This document shows positions 32,880 to 44,310 of a stretch of DNA of 64,000 nucleotides, piece by piece. A model generated the notes under the pieces. It saw only the letters and a program-made list of their open reading frames with translations, searched no databases and had not been told where the DNA came from. Location: the NCBI GenBank assembly GCA_964036045.1, contig OZ038381.1:143477596-143541595 (forward strand). The letters run 5' to 3'. Within the stretch, counting starts at the first letter, position 1. Every line of letters begins with the position of its first letter. The DNA comes from Eutreptiella sp. 'Long Island Sound 2002'. Its lineage: Eukaryota > Euglenozoa > Euglenophyceae > Eutreptiales > Eutreptiaceae. Both the position numbers and the translations under genes were made by a program.

Positions 32880-33834
32880 CCATTGTGTTTCATTAACTTC
32901 ACATCAGCATGAAGGCGCCGTGGGATACCACAAGGAGAACTGCAAATCCGGTTGGTCCAGGACAAAACAGCCAGGTCACAAGACAGGCAGACAGTGTGGG
33001 TCGCATTCCACGGAAAACAAATTCATCCAAATGACGTTGTTTCGATGAACGGGGCAGAAGGGTACTTAACACTGTACACCGCACCGCGCATGCTGAGCTT
33101 GCCAATTAAGAACTATGGCAGTGGGCAGAGAGAATGGAAATTTACATAAAATCCCCTCAAACACCCAGTTCCGAACGAAAGAACGGAATGCAGGTAACAC
33201 CGGAAATGCTCACAGATTTGCAGATGGCACTGTATACGCAATGCACCAAGGGCCTACCACCTCCGATCGCAGCAAAAGGGGAGGCTTGTCTGCACAAACC
33301 GGCAGCAACCAAGCAGCAGGAAGCGGTGGCAGACGCCGCCAAACGGCATGTGCTGTTACTGCTTCTCGAGCCCCACACCGCGGGATTGTTCGCAGCCGAT
33401 GATGCACCACAAACACAGGTAACGACAAAGACGCAAAAGAGACGCATGGCATCGCACTTAAATGCAGCAGTCCTTGCGGTCCTTATCCTGCGCTATCGGA
33501 GCACGTGCCCTTGAGGGCATTTAACACGAACATGCTGTATGCGGGGTTTTGGCGATTGGCGCAGGCACTGGGTCGACACTCAACGGACTCCACCGGCGTG
33601 CTCCTCCGATTTGAAGCCAAGCACTGGCGCTCACGTGACAGGCACGGGAGTTTGGAATGGGGGAGTTGTAACATCTGCGTCCACGGTAGTGCACTGTGTA
33701 ATACCATCAACAACGTGCCAAACCCGAAAGTCACGCAGCCGGCACAAAGATTGCGGACACGGTACAAGCGCAAACCTCAGACACAGAGACGGTTGTCCTG
33801 TGCAACTTCCCGGATTGGGCCGTTACCACTCTGA
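32880..33834 (+). pseudogene. Possible broken gene, unknown product
   Basis: Three plus-strand segments have protein-like composition: 32,952-33,149 (VWVAFHGKQIHPNDVVSMNG), 33,134-33,514 (MQVTPEMLTDLQMALYTQCT, then a helical stretch rich in Ala and Leu), and 33,505-33,834 (MLYAGFWRLAQALGRHSTDS). They follow one another in different frames, which would fit one decayed gene or exons of one. It lies in the same strand as the helicase, 1.5 kb downstream, so it might be part of the same element. No family is recognised. Confidence 0.25.
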
Positions 33835-33909
33835 CATGGGAGTCTGTCTCTTCTTTGTATATCACCACCAACCGCACAATACTTTGATTTATTTTTTTGA
33901 CTGGCTTCA

Positions 33910-34563
33910 CCGGACAATGGTGAAGTTGAAAGCTCCACGGTCCAACTGAGAGCATCGAGGCAAGCACTAGATAATTTTGAAGTTGAAATCTGTACGACTC
34001 TAAGAAGCTTGTGGTCGAAACACAATCATACATGTGGTAACCAAATTTTGAAAGCTTCACACCCCCCCGTCAAAAAGGCGGCACACGAAGAGGATCTAGG
34101 CATGTACTAGGCAATTTTGATGTTGAAAGCTTCACACTCCCTGTCGAAAAGGCATCACGCGAGGAGCCTGTCCGCAAGCACCGGTGTCAAACAGGGCGAG
34201 GCCCGTGCCCGCGGCGGTGAGACCGGTGGAGGAGGCCTTGTGTAGCTTGCACGCCACCATTGGGGAGCTTCAGAGGTCCGATTGGATCTCCATTTCTTGG
34301 AACTCATAGAGGTACGAATCCCTGTTACTGTTGCAGCAGTCACCTAAGGGCACGACGGGCAAGGGCACCCACGAACAACCACGTAACGACACGGCCGACC
34401 GTGCGACACACACCGCACCGCGCGTGTGGAAGCAGGGACCAACGCAGAAGACCGGCGCCCCAACACCAGGCTGGAATCGGCTGCAGGGGTATACAGAGAA
34501 ACCCGAGAAGCAAAGGCTAGAACCAATGAAGCGAGGGGTAGCACCGAAAGCTCCTAAAACCGA
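33910..34563 (+). repeat. Duplicated segment, copy 1
   Basis: 654 bases about 95 per cent identical by eye to 38,519-39,170. It includes the frame ...VQLRASRQALDNFE... and the start of the Lys/Ala-rich gene (MQQSPKGTTGKGTHEQ). Left flanks differ. On the right this copy continues into the Lys/Ala repeats while copy 2 stops. Confidence 0.85.
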
Positions 34564-35925
34564 AGCCGCAAAGGCCAAAACGAAATGAACAAAGGCAAAA
34601 CCCAAAGCACCCCAAACCGAAGCAGAAAAAGCCAAAATCAAAAAGGAAAGGCTAGCACCCAAGGCACCTAGAACCGGAGTAGCAAAGGCCAAAACAAAAG
34701 ACGCAAAGGCGAAAACCAAGGCACCGTGGCCTAAACTCGAAGAAGCAAAGCTTAGAACCCAAGAAGCAAAGCGAAAACGCAAGGCACCTAGAACCGGAGT
34801 AGCAAAGGCCAAACCTTAAGAAGCAAAGGCCAAACCTAAAGAAGCAAAGCCGAAACCCGAAGGAGCAGAAGTAGGAAAAGCCAAAACCAAAGAAGATAAG
34901 GCAAAACCCAAGGCACCATGGCCTCAAACCGAAAGAAGCAAAGGCCAAGCCCAAAGAAGCAAAGGCAAAAACCAAGGCACCGTGGCCTCAACCCGAAGAA
35001 GCAAAGCTTAGAACCCAAGAAGCTAAGGCAAAACGCAAGGCACCTAGAACCGGAGTAGCAAAGGCCAAACCTAAAGAAGCAAATGCCAAACCTAAAGAAG
35101 CAAAGGCAAAAGCCAAGGCACCGTGGCCTCAACCCGAAGAAGCAAAGCTAAGAACCCAAGAAGCAAAGAAAAAACCCAAGGCACCTAGAACCGGAGTAGC
35201 AAAGGCCAAAACGAAAGAAGCAAAGGCGAAAACCAAGGAACCGTGGCCTCGGCCCGAAGAAGCAAAGCTTAGAACCCAAGAAGCAAAGGCAAAACGCAAG
35301 GCACCTAGAACCAGAGTAGCAAAGGCCAAACCTAAAGAAGCAAAGGCCAAACCTAAAACACCTAAAACCGAAGTAGGAAAAGCCAAAACCAAAAAAGTGA
35401 AAGCTTTAATTCAAAGAGCCGAAAACTAAAGCCCAAGAAGGAAAGGCCAAACCTAAAGAAGCAAAGGCCAAGCCCAAAGAAGCAAAGGCAAAAGACAAGG
35501 CACCGTGGCCTCAACCCGAAGAAGCAAAGCTTAGAACCCAAGAAGCAAAGTCAAAACCCAAGGCACCTAGAACCGGAGTAGCAAGGGCCAAAACGAAAGA
35601 AGCAAAGGCGAAAACCAAGGCACCGTGGCCTCAACCCGAAGAAGCAAAGCTTAGAACCCAAGAAGCAAAGGCAAAACCCAAGGCACCTAGAACCGGAGTA
35701 GCAAGGGCCAAAACGAAAGAAGCAAAGGCGAAAACCAAGGAACCGTGGCCTCAACCCGAAGAAGCAAAGCTTAGAACCCAAGAAGAAAAGGCTAGCACCC
35801 AAATCACCGAGAAGCGAAGTAGCAAAGGCCAAACCCAAAGAAGCAAAGGCAAAACCCGAAGCACCTAAAACCGAAGTAGGAAAGACCAAACCCAAAAAAG
35901 CGAAGGTCCCCGTCACCAAGGCAAG
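34331..35925 (+). pseudogene. Lys/Ala-rich protein with 40-residue repeats
   Basis: From 34,331 the plus frame reads a 60-residue basic start and then a long Lys/Ala/Pro-rich tail. In the best-ordered part (about 35,400-35,790) the DNA repeats with a 120-bp period (GAAGAAGCAAAGCTTAGA at 35,519, 35,639 and 35,759), which keeps the frame and codes a 40-residue unit. The unit contains EEAKLRTQEAKAKPKAPRTG and ends KTKAPWPQP. Stops at 34,586 and 34,816 and frame changes break it. The composition resembles linker-histone tails, but no globular H1 domain is visible; that likeness is only compositional. The complementary strand gives hydrophobic Phe/Leu/Ala frames that I treat as shadows. Confidence 0.5.
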
Positions 35926-36254
35926 TACTAGACAGCGCATGCCCATGCATCTACACGGCATACAACCCATCTAATGAAACATTTTGATCCACCGCGATGC
36001 CGGTGCTCCATATCGGATGCGCGTGCATGATAGGATGCTGTAGGCCACTACCACAAGACCAGTTAGGGCAAGGATTGCGCTCAGCCTCAAAATTGGTTCC
36101 AGAACTTCAAATAGGCCAGTTAAAAAAAATCGGAATCCGCAATGCAGTCTGCAATGCCGTGCAGATGCGCCGGGATGCAATTGCATGCCGGATTGCCGGC
36201 CGGAAGTATGTGCACGTGCCACTTGCCACCGAAACCTTAGAGGAGGAAATGTTA
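35926..36254. other. Spacer, no gene seen
   Basis: Mixed sequence after the Lys/Ala repeats. It ends in words (GATGCAATTGCATGCCGGAT) that foreshadow the 315-bp repeat. Confidence 0.35.
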
Positions 36255-36880
36255 AGACTAGCCCCGTCCCTAACGCTAACCAGCAGAGGCAACACAGGAG
36301 AACCTGCAAGGGCATGCACCGTCATATAGAACAGGAGTATGCATGCACCTGAATACGCCCGGATGCACGAACATCCGCCTGGGTGCACCGACCCTTGCTG
36401 CTGGATCAGGTAAAAGGGTTCCACTTGGTTTTCCTGTGCGTTGCACACGGCAGGTTGTGGACTGCTTGATAGTGGGATTGGATGCAGATGCATTCCGTGC
36501 AGATGCGCTTGCATGCACGTCAATGCGCCCGAATGCATGGACATCCGCCTGCACCCTCCCGGATGCCAGCACCCTAGTTCCGTCCCTGACGCTAACCAGC
36601 AAAGGCAACACAGGAGAACCTGCAAGGGCATGCACCGTCATATAGAACAGGAGTATGCATGCACCTGAATACGCCCGGATGCATGGACATCTGCCTGGGT
36701 CCACTGAATCTTGCTGCTTGATCAGGTAAAAGGGTTCAACTTGGTTTTCCTGTGCGGCAGGTCGTGGATTGCTTGATAGTGGGATTGGATGCAGATGCAT
36801 TCCGTGCGGATGCGGTTGCATGCACGTTAATGCGCCCGAATGCATGGAAATCCGCCTGCATCCTCCCGGATGCCACGAGC
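36255..36880. repeat. 315-bp direct tandem repeat, about two copies
   Basis: CGTCCCT(A/G)ACGCTAACCAGC begins at 36,266 and 36,581. The second copy is diverged and shortened, ending near 36,870. Units are rich in GGATGCA/TGCATGC words. Frames on both strands are open for short stretches only. Confidence 0.8.
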
Positions 36881-36959
36881 AGTCGCCTAAATTTTGAGAA
36901 GGTTTTAAGGCCTAATCTTGGCTAACATATGCTTTAGCACTCGATGACACACCTGGATA

Positions 36960-37958
36960 CTACTGAATACTATACTTGTCTACTATCCAGCATTCAGGGA
37001 TGGCATGACGGTGGCATGATTCGGGGGGTTTGGGGGGTGGCATGATGTCCCCTCTTGAGGTTCGGGGGGTGGCATGATGCCAAAAATGTGCAAAAGCGTC
37101 ATGGGAAGGTGCACCAACGTCATAGGAGTGTGCAAAAGCCTCATCAGAAGGTGCAACAACCTCATTCGATTGTGCAAAAGCCTCATCGGAAGGTGCAACA
37201 TCCCCATAGCATTGTGCAAAAGCCTCATCGCAAGGGGCAACCACCCCATCAGATTGTGCAAAAGCTTCTTCAAAAGGTGCAACAACCTCATAGGATTGTG
37301 CAAAAGCCTCATCGGAAGGTGCAACCACCCCATCAGATTGTGCAAAAGCCTCATCAAAAGGGGCAACAACCCCATCAGATGGTGCAAAAGCTTCTTCAAA
37401 AGGCGCAACAACCTCATAGCATTGTGTAACCACCCCATCAGATTGTGCAAAAGCCTCGACAAAAGGTGCAACCACCTCATTCGATTGTGCAAAAGCCTCA
37501 TCAAAAGGTGCAACACCCTCAGAGGATTGTGCAAAAGCCTCGTCAAAAGGTGCAACCACCTCATTCGATTGTGCAAAAGCGTCATCAAAAGGTGCAACAC
37601 CCTCAGAGGATTGTGCAAAAGCCTCGACAAAAGGTGCAACCACCTCATTCGATTGTGCAAAAGCCTCAACAGAAGATGCAACACCCTCAGAGAATTATGC
37701 AAAAGCCTTGACAAAAGGTGCAACCACCTCATTCGATTGTGCAACAGCCTCATCAAAAGGTGCAACACCCTCAGAGAAGTGTGCAAAAGCCTCATCGGGA
37801 GGTACAACCACCTCATAGGATTGTGCAAAAGCCTCAACAAAAGGTGCAACCACCTCGCTGCAGAACACCTGCTGCTTATGAAATCTGCACCCTAGCCTGG
37901 CATGGCACTTGATGACAACCTTGGAGTAGCCGTTTTGAAACAGCCAGGCCACCGTCAC
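36960..37958 (-). pseudogene. Possible 14-residue-repeat protein over a 42-bp array
   Basis: On the minus strand a frame from 37,958 has a non-repetitive start (MTVAWLFQNGYSKVVIKCHA) and then about 21 copies of a 14-residue unit of the form VAPFxEAFAQSxxV, ending at 36,960. A single TAA at 37,695 breaks it. Because the unit is 42 bp, other frames are open as well, including a plus-strand Cys/Arg-rich one, so coding is not proven. I prefer the minus frame because it has a unique N-terminus and balanced composition. Confidence 0.3.
36990..37860. repeat. 42-bp tandem repeat array, about 21 copies
   Basis: The core ATTGTGCAAAAGCCTCATC recurs every 42 bases with substitutions that alternate between neighbouring copies (GGTGCAACCACCTCATTCG type and GGTGCAACACCCTCAGAGG type), so a higher-order 84-bp arrangement is present around 37,470-37,700. 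Confidence 0.95.
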
Positions 37959-38518
37959 CTGATGGAGCTAAGGTTGTAGGCGCCAGGGTCCACGTAGGGG
38001 TGTAGTAGCTGCATCACGGTGTCCCACTGCTGCCAGGCACCAACAGGCAGATGTACATCAGGGTCGCAAACGTAAGAAAAGAGTATCTGGCAGGCCAGCA
38101 TACAAAAAGGTGTGCATACAGCGGGATCGGGGTGTTCTTCAATTAAGAGCAACCAAAACGATCTGTCATTTGCCGGTAAAAGAAAACCAAGCTTTTCTAC
38201 AAGATAAAAGAATCTCTTCAATGTCAAATCGGGACCAAGTGCACAGCTATTTCATCAGACAGCTACAAAAGTATCTTTCGTCCTTAGAGTTCACCCGGCA
38301 TTCCTGACAGGAAATGGTCACCAGGGCAAAGCGCTTTCTAAACAGCACAAAGCACGCACAATATGATGAGGACCAGGAAACACAGACTTCATTATTGCAC
38401 ACCGCAAGGGAGATTTTTGGTAAGGCAAATATTCAAAACTTCCTTCTGCACTGCAGAGGTTCCCTGAAGACCATAAATGGCTATGCTAGGAGCCTAGACC
38501 ATTCCAGGCATATCTCAC
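37959..38518 (+). other. Spacer with a possible short coding frame
   Basis: A plus frame at 38,314-38,706 (MVTRAKRFLNSTKHAQYDED start) runs into duplicated segment copy 2 and shares its frame with copy 1. It may be an exon of the gene whose 3' part is the Lys/Ala-rich ORF. No domain is recognised. Confidence 0.3.
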
Positions 38519-39170
38519 CAGACAATGGTGAAGTTCAAAGCTCCATGGTCCAACTGAGAGCATCGAGGCAAGCACTAGATAATTTTGAAGCTGAAATCTG
38601 TACCACTGTAAGGAGCCTGTGGGCGAAACACAATCATACATGTGGTAACCAAATTTTGAAAGCTTCACTCTCCCCGTCAAAAAGGCGGCACACGAAAAGA
38701 ATCTAGGCATGTACTAGGCAATTTTGATGTTGAAAGCTTCACACTCCCTGTCAAAAAGGCATCACGCGAGGAGCCTGTCCGCAAGCACCAGTGTCGTACA
38801 GGGCGAGGCCCGTGCCCGCGGCGGTGAGACCGGTGGAGGAGGCCTTGTGGAGCTTGCACGCCACCATTGGGGAGCTTCAGGGGTCCGATTGGATCTCCAT
38901 TTCTTGGTACTCATAGAGGTACGAATCCCTGTTACTGTTGCAGCAGTCACCTAAGGGCATGACGGGCAAGGGCACCCACGAACAACCACGAAACGACACG
39001 GCCGACCGTGCGACACACACCGCACCGCGCGTGTGGAAGCAGGGACCAACGCAGAAGACCGGCGCCCAAACACCAGGCTGGAATGGGCTGCAGGGGTAAG
39101 CAGAGAAACCCGAGAAGCAAAGGCTAGAACCAATGAAGCGAGGGGTAGCACTGAAAGCTCCTAAAACCGA
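38519..39170 (+). repeat. Duplicated segment, copy 2
   Basis: Second copy of 33,910-34,563. It stops abruptly at the Ty3-D fragment, so the Lys/Ala-rich repeats are missing here. Confidence 0.85.
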
Positions 39171-39795
39171 GAAAGAGAGCAGGGGCATTCGCGACACTGA
39201 AGGGCATGACCTTCCAGCGGAAGACACGGCCCTTAGGGGCTACAAAGGCGAGCAGTTCCCTGGCTGCTCCGGTTAGGTCTACCTGCCAGAAGCCACTGCG
39301 CTTGTCCATCTTAGTTTTGAATCGGCACTTAGCGATTCTCTCCAGGGTGTTCTGCATGTTGTAGATGCTCCCCGAGTGGTTCAGGGTCTTTTTGTTGGCC
39401 TCACTGTAGTCAACAACCAAGCGCATGGCAGTGCAGCCGGGTTTAGCCACTAGAAAACAAGGGCTACAATGGCGAGGGTAGTCCCCGTGTTTATATTCCT
39501 CGACGAGGCCAGCATATATACATTCCTGGATCTGGCGTTCGACATCGTCGATGTGATCTTGTGGGGCGGGGTGTGGACGCCATCTTACCATACACCCTTC
39601 AAACTCTGGTTTGAGTTTGAGGTCCATCTGGACCAGTTCTTTGCAAGACAGGGGTGGGAGCAACGCTTCCAAAACCTCCTGGTATTTCTGGATGAGCCTA
39701 CTGAGACGGGGGTCTAGGTTCATGCTCTCAACGTTCTCAACAGAATCCTCCTCAGCATGGAGGTTGTGACGCGTTCCCGTGAGGGGCCTGGCCAC
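39171..39795 (-). pseudogene. Ty3/Gypsy reverse transcriptase fragment (Ty3-D)
   Basis: About 200 residues on the minus strand covering RT fingers and part of the palm: RLVVDYSEANKKTLNHSGSI, KMDKRSGFWQVDLTGAAREL, VMPFSVANAPALF. It aligns with the RT of Ty3-A and Ty3-B but is clearly more diverged, so it is a different member of the same chromovirus family. It ends before the catalytic DD box, at the junction with the duplicated segment. Confidence 0.85.
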
Positions 39796-41944
39796 GGGAC
39801 GCTGCGGCGGACACGCACAAGCAAGCAGGCAGGCAAAGCATTGCGCTCACTGGGGCATCCTCATGCTCATGTCATGTGACAAAGCGTTTCAGGATGCTTG
39901 CCACTCTTAAACAAGGGAACAAAAGTATGTACAGCAACACATCAGGATATGTACACATGGGGTTAAGACTGGACTGGGGTAAGGGTATAACAGGACAATA
40001 GATACTCGGTCCCAACTCATATCCCCATCCCAGCTCCGACCCTCTCAGTGGCTGGCAGGGGCCCGGGCTCAAACACAACCCATGCCTTGCTCAGTCCGGA
40101 CCCTGAAACCCTGCCAATGGGGGAGGGTGTCCCGCCCTGCCACAGGCGAGTTCCTGGGAAGCAAGAGGCTCCAGTGCCAAACGACATTGGCTTCCCGTGT
40201 TCCCTAACGAGGGGTCCCAACTCCCCATTTGAGCCAGAGATAAGGCCCCGCCATTATCCCCTAGGAGTTGGTAGCTGAAAATGGGCTGTTTCAGCCCAAA
40301 CTGATATTAGCTAGAAAAACTCCAAAATTGACCCCTCGTCCGGACAATCCAGAGGTAGGGACGAGACAACTGACTCTATGCCCCTCAAGTATGAACACTA
40401 TGGAACCCTCACCCAACCTGGCTCCTTCTGAGTCCCCGGCATCAGGGCGCCACAGTTTCGCCATGTGGGGTCATGATGCCAAAATCATCAAAAGTGGAGT
40501 CATTCCCACGGGTGGCTTTCTCGGCCAGGGCTAGGCCAATGATCCACAGGATAGGAGGCAGGACCTGGGACCTATATCTAAGTGCAAGACTTGGATTTAG
40601 GTCCGGGCTTCCCAAAGACATAGAGAGGTGGGACCACCAACTGACCACATGGGGGGCAAAAATTGCGGTCCCAAAAAGGGGTCATTTTGGCTGCTCAAAA
40701 TGAGCCAAAATGGAGGGTATCCCCAATGGTATATCTCCACGCCGGCTCGGAGATCTGATTCACCATTCCATATGCTATTCACTGGGAGTCCAACGAAGAC
40801 TCACATGTCCTTGGCTCGCATGAATCTCTATGGGCCTAGGGGTGGTGATGACCCAACCTGGGTCCACAAATGCCAAAATGGCAAAATTGGCCGTCTCGGG
40901 CGACCGTCCAGGGTAGGAAACCTTGGCGATCTTGTCACGCCATGCCTTGTTTCACAACCCCTGATATCCCCTTTGGTCCCATGCCCTGGGCTATGACCTG
41001 CTGTCACACTGGCTGCTTACTGTTCATTGAGGGGATAAACACGCGGATGGGGCAGAAAGCAGCATGCGGTGCAAAGGGGGGGATCATGGATCGCACCAAA
41101 AGGTGAATAAATTCGAATGAGCCGGAGGAGCAAATACCAAACTCAATGGTGTTCAACCCTTGGTCATACGGTACAATAATTGCATTTTTATTCTGGCTAG
41201 GTTCCTTGCCCCATGGAGATATGGTAGTTCCAATATGGCATACAATGGCAAAAACAGCGAAATTTGGCCAAAATGGCCTGCACTCATGATTCCATATCTC
41301 CATGGCCACGGTGGGGAGCCTTCCAACCAAAGATGCTATACAGACATGGGACTTAGGTCCCAATATATGCCACTTGCCAACCCTCATGGTCGCCCCTAGC
41401 TATTTTCCCCATTGGAGGAAAAATGACACGCAAATGGGGCAGAATGGCAACATACCCCAAATGGGGTGACTCACAACTCTCCCTTCAAGAGGAGAGGCCA
41501 CATGGGGAAACACCCCATTCGATGCGGGTTTATGTGCCCTCTCCGATTCGCCCTTACTCTTGGTCAAGTGGCGCACGCAACCTCGGGCCGAATATTAATG
41601 GGGAGACGGGGTTTGTGGCCATTCTGGGCAAAACGGCCAAAATTCACCCAAAAGTGGTCACTCGAAAAATCGTATGTCCGTATCGGAAAAGAAATGAGCC
41701 TCGGGCGTTTGCATGCATGCAAACCGAATCTTTGCTTCCCTTTTGCAACAAGGGTTGGGGTTCAAAGCATAATGGAAGCATTTTTAACACCCCAATCCTT
41801 GAAGCACACTATTTATGGGAAAAAGTGCATATATCGGTGATATTGGTATGTACATATCTTTGGGTCATTGAAGAACAAAAATATGAGTAAACATTTTTGG
41901 AGTAGGCCCATAGTAGGTGCCTTCAAATATGCACACTATGGTTC
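39796..41944. other. 2.1-kb region without recognised genes
   Basis: Ordinary base composition with many CCAAAATGG-like words. Short frames on both strands are uninformative. It forms the left flank of the TIR transposon. Confidence 0.45.
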
Positions 41945-41978
41945 CCCGCACGCCCACTTGGTCCCTAGTTTCATCTTA
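41945..41978 (+). repeat. Left terminal inverted repeat
   Basis: 34 bp, matching the reverse complement of 58,047-58,080 at 33 positions. The inner end leads into subterminal TTCATCTTAAGATGAA palindromes. Confidence 0.9.
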
Positions 41979-42030
41979 AGAAATTTATCTTCTTAAGATG
42001 AAAAATTCATCTTAAGATGAAAAGTAAGAA
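41971..42030. promoter_or_regulatory. Subterminal palindromic motif cluster, left end
   Basis: Contains TTCATCTTAAG, TCTTCTTAAGATGAA and a full TTCATCTTAAGATGAA palindrome followed by three AAGAAGAAA words. A transposase-binding role is inferred from the position and repetition. Confidence 0.5.
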
Positions 42031-43000
42031 GAAAAATAAGAAGAATATCTGCTGAAATTTTTTTTTGGGTTCCACCTTTTTGCCTACACTTTTTTGTAGT
42101 TTTACAGTTCTGGGGACTCTTTGCACCTTTGCAGTTGTAAACATTTACATTTATCATTGCAGCTATGAAGTTGATGGATTGCTTGATTAATCATTAGGAT
42201 TTGCCCAAATCGGAAATCCACCCCCTATTGTTGTGCACATCCGCCTCTTGTTTGCCCGTTTTTTTCAGAGCGATGAAAACCGCAATTCAACAACTACAAA
42301 CAGCAATCAAGAAGATAACACATCAATACTCAGCTTATGGTGACGATGCTGCCACGTTACTAGCGGCTTCCTTTGATGGTTCTACTCTTGGTCGCTCCCT
42401 ATTCCACCAAATCAACAAGAAATTGCAACTGGCCGCAAAAAATGTTGAGCTGCACAATTTCACAAAAAACTGGTGTAGTCCTATACAAGCTGTGTGCTTC
42501 ATTGTGGCACTTGGCCTCTCCCGGGCAAAATACAGGCAACTCCTGTCCTTTGCAAGTGCCAAGCAGCGAGCCTACTTCAATGCCACCAGGGTTCGTGTTC
42601 CCAATTTTTGTCCCCGGGTCGACGGACTCTGGAGGACACATGGAAAATTCTCACAAGCCTTTGTTCATTGGAGTCACCTACATGGTACAACAACACCGTC
42701 TCAATTTCCTGCCCACTCGAAGAATGGTTGGAATATGTGCAGTCCTAGGATACTATCTGGGACACTGTTGCAGACCCGCAGGATGGTATCACATTGATTA
42801 TCCGAGGCGATGGGTATCCGGTTGCGGGATGTAGTTGGACGCAGTCAAATGTGTCCATCATGGACCATGGTCGCCATGCAAGGACAACCAGCCACATGTG
42901 GGTGATTTCACTCGCCTATGCAAGCGACAAGGACATGGAGGACCTGAAGATTCTTTGGAAAACCAATGTGGAGATGTGCTGCGCAGCATTCTTCGCGATG

Positions 43001-43090
43001 TTTCATCGTAAGATGAATTTTTCATCGTAAGATGAACTTTTCATCGTAAGATGAATTTTTCATCGTAAGAAGAAAATTTAAGAAGAAAAA
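43001..43090. promoter_or_regulatory. Palindromic motif cluster in intron 1
   Basis: Four successive TTCATCGTAAGATGAA-type units, the last as TTCATCGTAAGAAGAAA. Each carries GTAAG, which also matches a splice donor. The intron ends TTCCCTGCAG at 43,108. Confidence 0.7.
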
Positions 43091-44227
43091 GTTCTCTCTT
43101 CCCTGCAGGCCATTCAGCAAATCTTGACGACTGGTTGCATTTCTCTGCGGTGTGACATGGTGCCGGGTACCTGCAAGTTTGGTGGCGACCTACCGTTTCT
43201 CTGTGGTATCCTCGGACTCAGTACAACTTGGATGGTTCCTTCCCCATTCTCCTATGGTATTTGGTCTGATGTGCACCAAGAATTCATTGGGTGGGAAAGG
43301 CAGAGAACACCTGAGGAGGACACACAATGCAGAGGCAAGCTGCCTGTTGTACAGGCTGGAAAGGGAGTCAAATATGAACCCATGTTTGACACTGATAGAT
43401 CATCATTTTTCCCTTGTATTCTACACATCATGATGATCTGTGGTAAGCTGATCTTATCCTTTACACGCAAGGTTGCACTGGACTTGCCCAACGATAGGGT
43501 GCTGCTGCTGAAAGCGACGTTCAAGGCTGCCAACATCCGATGGAGAGGGTTGCACAAGGAGTCTGCACCAGATGGCCAGGAAGTCCAGCGTCTGCTTTGC
43601 GCTTGGGATACAGTGGCACACGTGTTGAGCATTCACAGATCTGCAGCAGATGAGGCTGTGCGGCAGCTGGGTGAAGTACTGCGCCAACTGTATCACTCTG
43701 GGTCCCGGGTTGACGGCTTGGAAGATCGGGTGGAGCTAGCGGCACGCAACTTCCAGTTGCATTGTGTTCCCAATTCGAAATCGTCGTATCTGTACATCCT
43801 CATCCATGACATGAAAACCATCATCAGCGAATGTCGCAACTTGGGAGTCGGTCTGGCGATGTTTTCAAACGACCTGACAGAAACCATGAATGCAATTATG
43901 AAGGGAATATACCTCCAGCACAGCAGCAGAGGGGGTGGTTCTGCAACAGAATACGGATTCCGCGAAGCCTTTGCACTAAGACAGACCATTCTGCATGTTT
44001 TTCTATTGAATCATGCACACCTGGAAGCCCATGGCGTGCCACGACGCTGCACATCACGTCTGGCATCACTGGATCGCTCAATACAGAAGCCGAAATGGAC
44101 CAAGATTTCAAAGAATTTCTGGAGTTCAGAAAGTGGAAAGAGGTATGCTGTGAAAATAATCATGATACTAACAATAAGAATAATAACAATAATTTTTTCA
44201 AAATTTTTTTTTGAAATTTTTGTCGTC

Positions 44228-44310
44228 GGGAAAATTCATCTTAAAATTTCTTCTTAAGACGAAAATATTCATCGTAAGAAGAAAAAGTCGTCGTACGAAG
44301 AAAAAATCCG
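44228..44310. promoter_or_regulatory. Palindromic motif cluster in intron 2
   Basis: Contains TTCATCTTAAAA, TTCTTCTTAAGACGAAA, TTCATCGTAAGAAGAAA and GTCGTCGTACGAAGAAA inside the 44,143-44,360 intron. Confidence 0.7.

Noticed and set aside
36990-37860. CRISPR array
   Set aside because: The 42-bp units are contiguous with no unique spacers, and the context is eukaryotic.
33910-39170. LTR pair of a retrotransposon
   Set aside because: No TG...CA or AG...CT ends, no TSD, and the right copy runs directly into a Ty3-D fragment.
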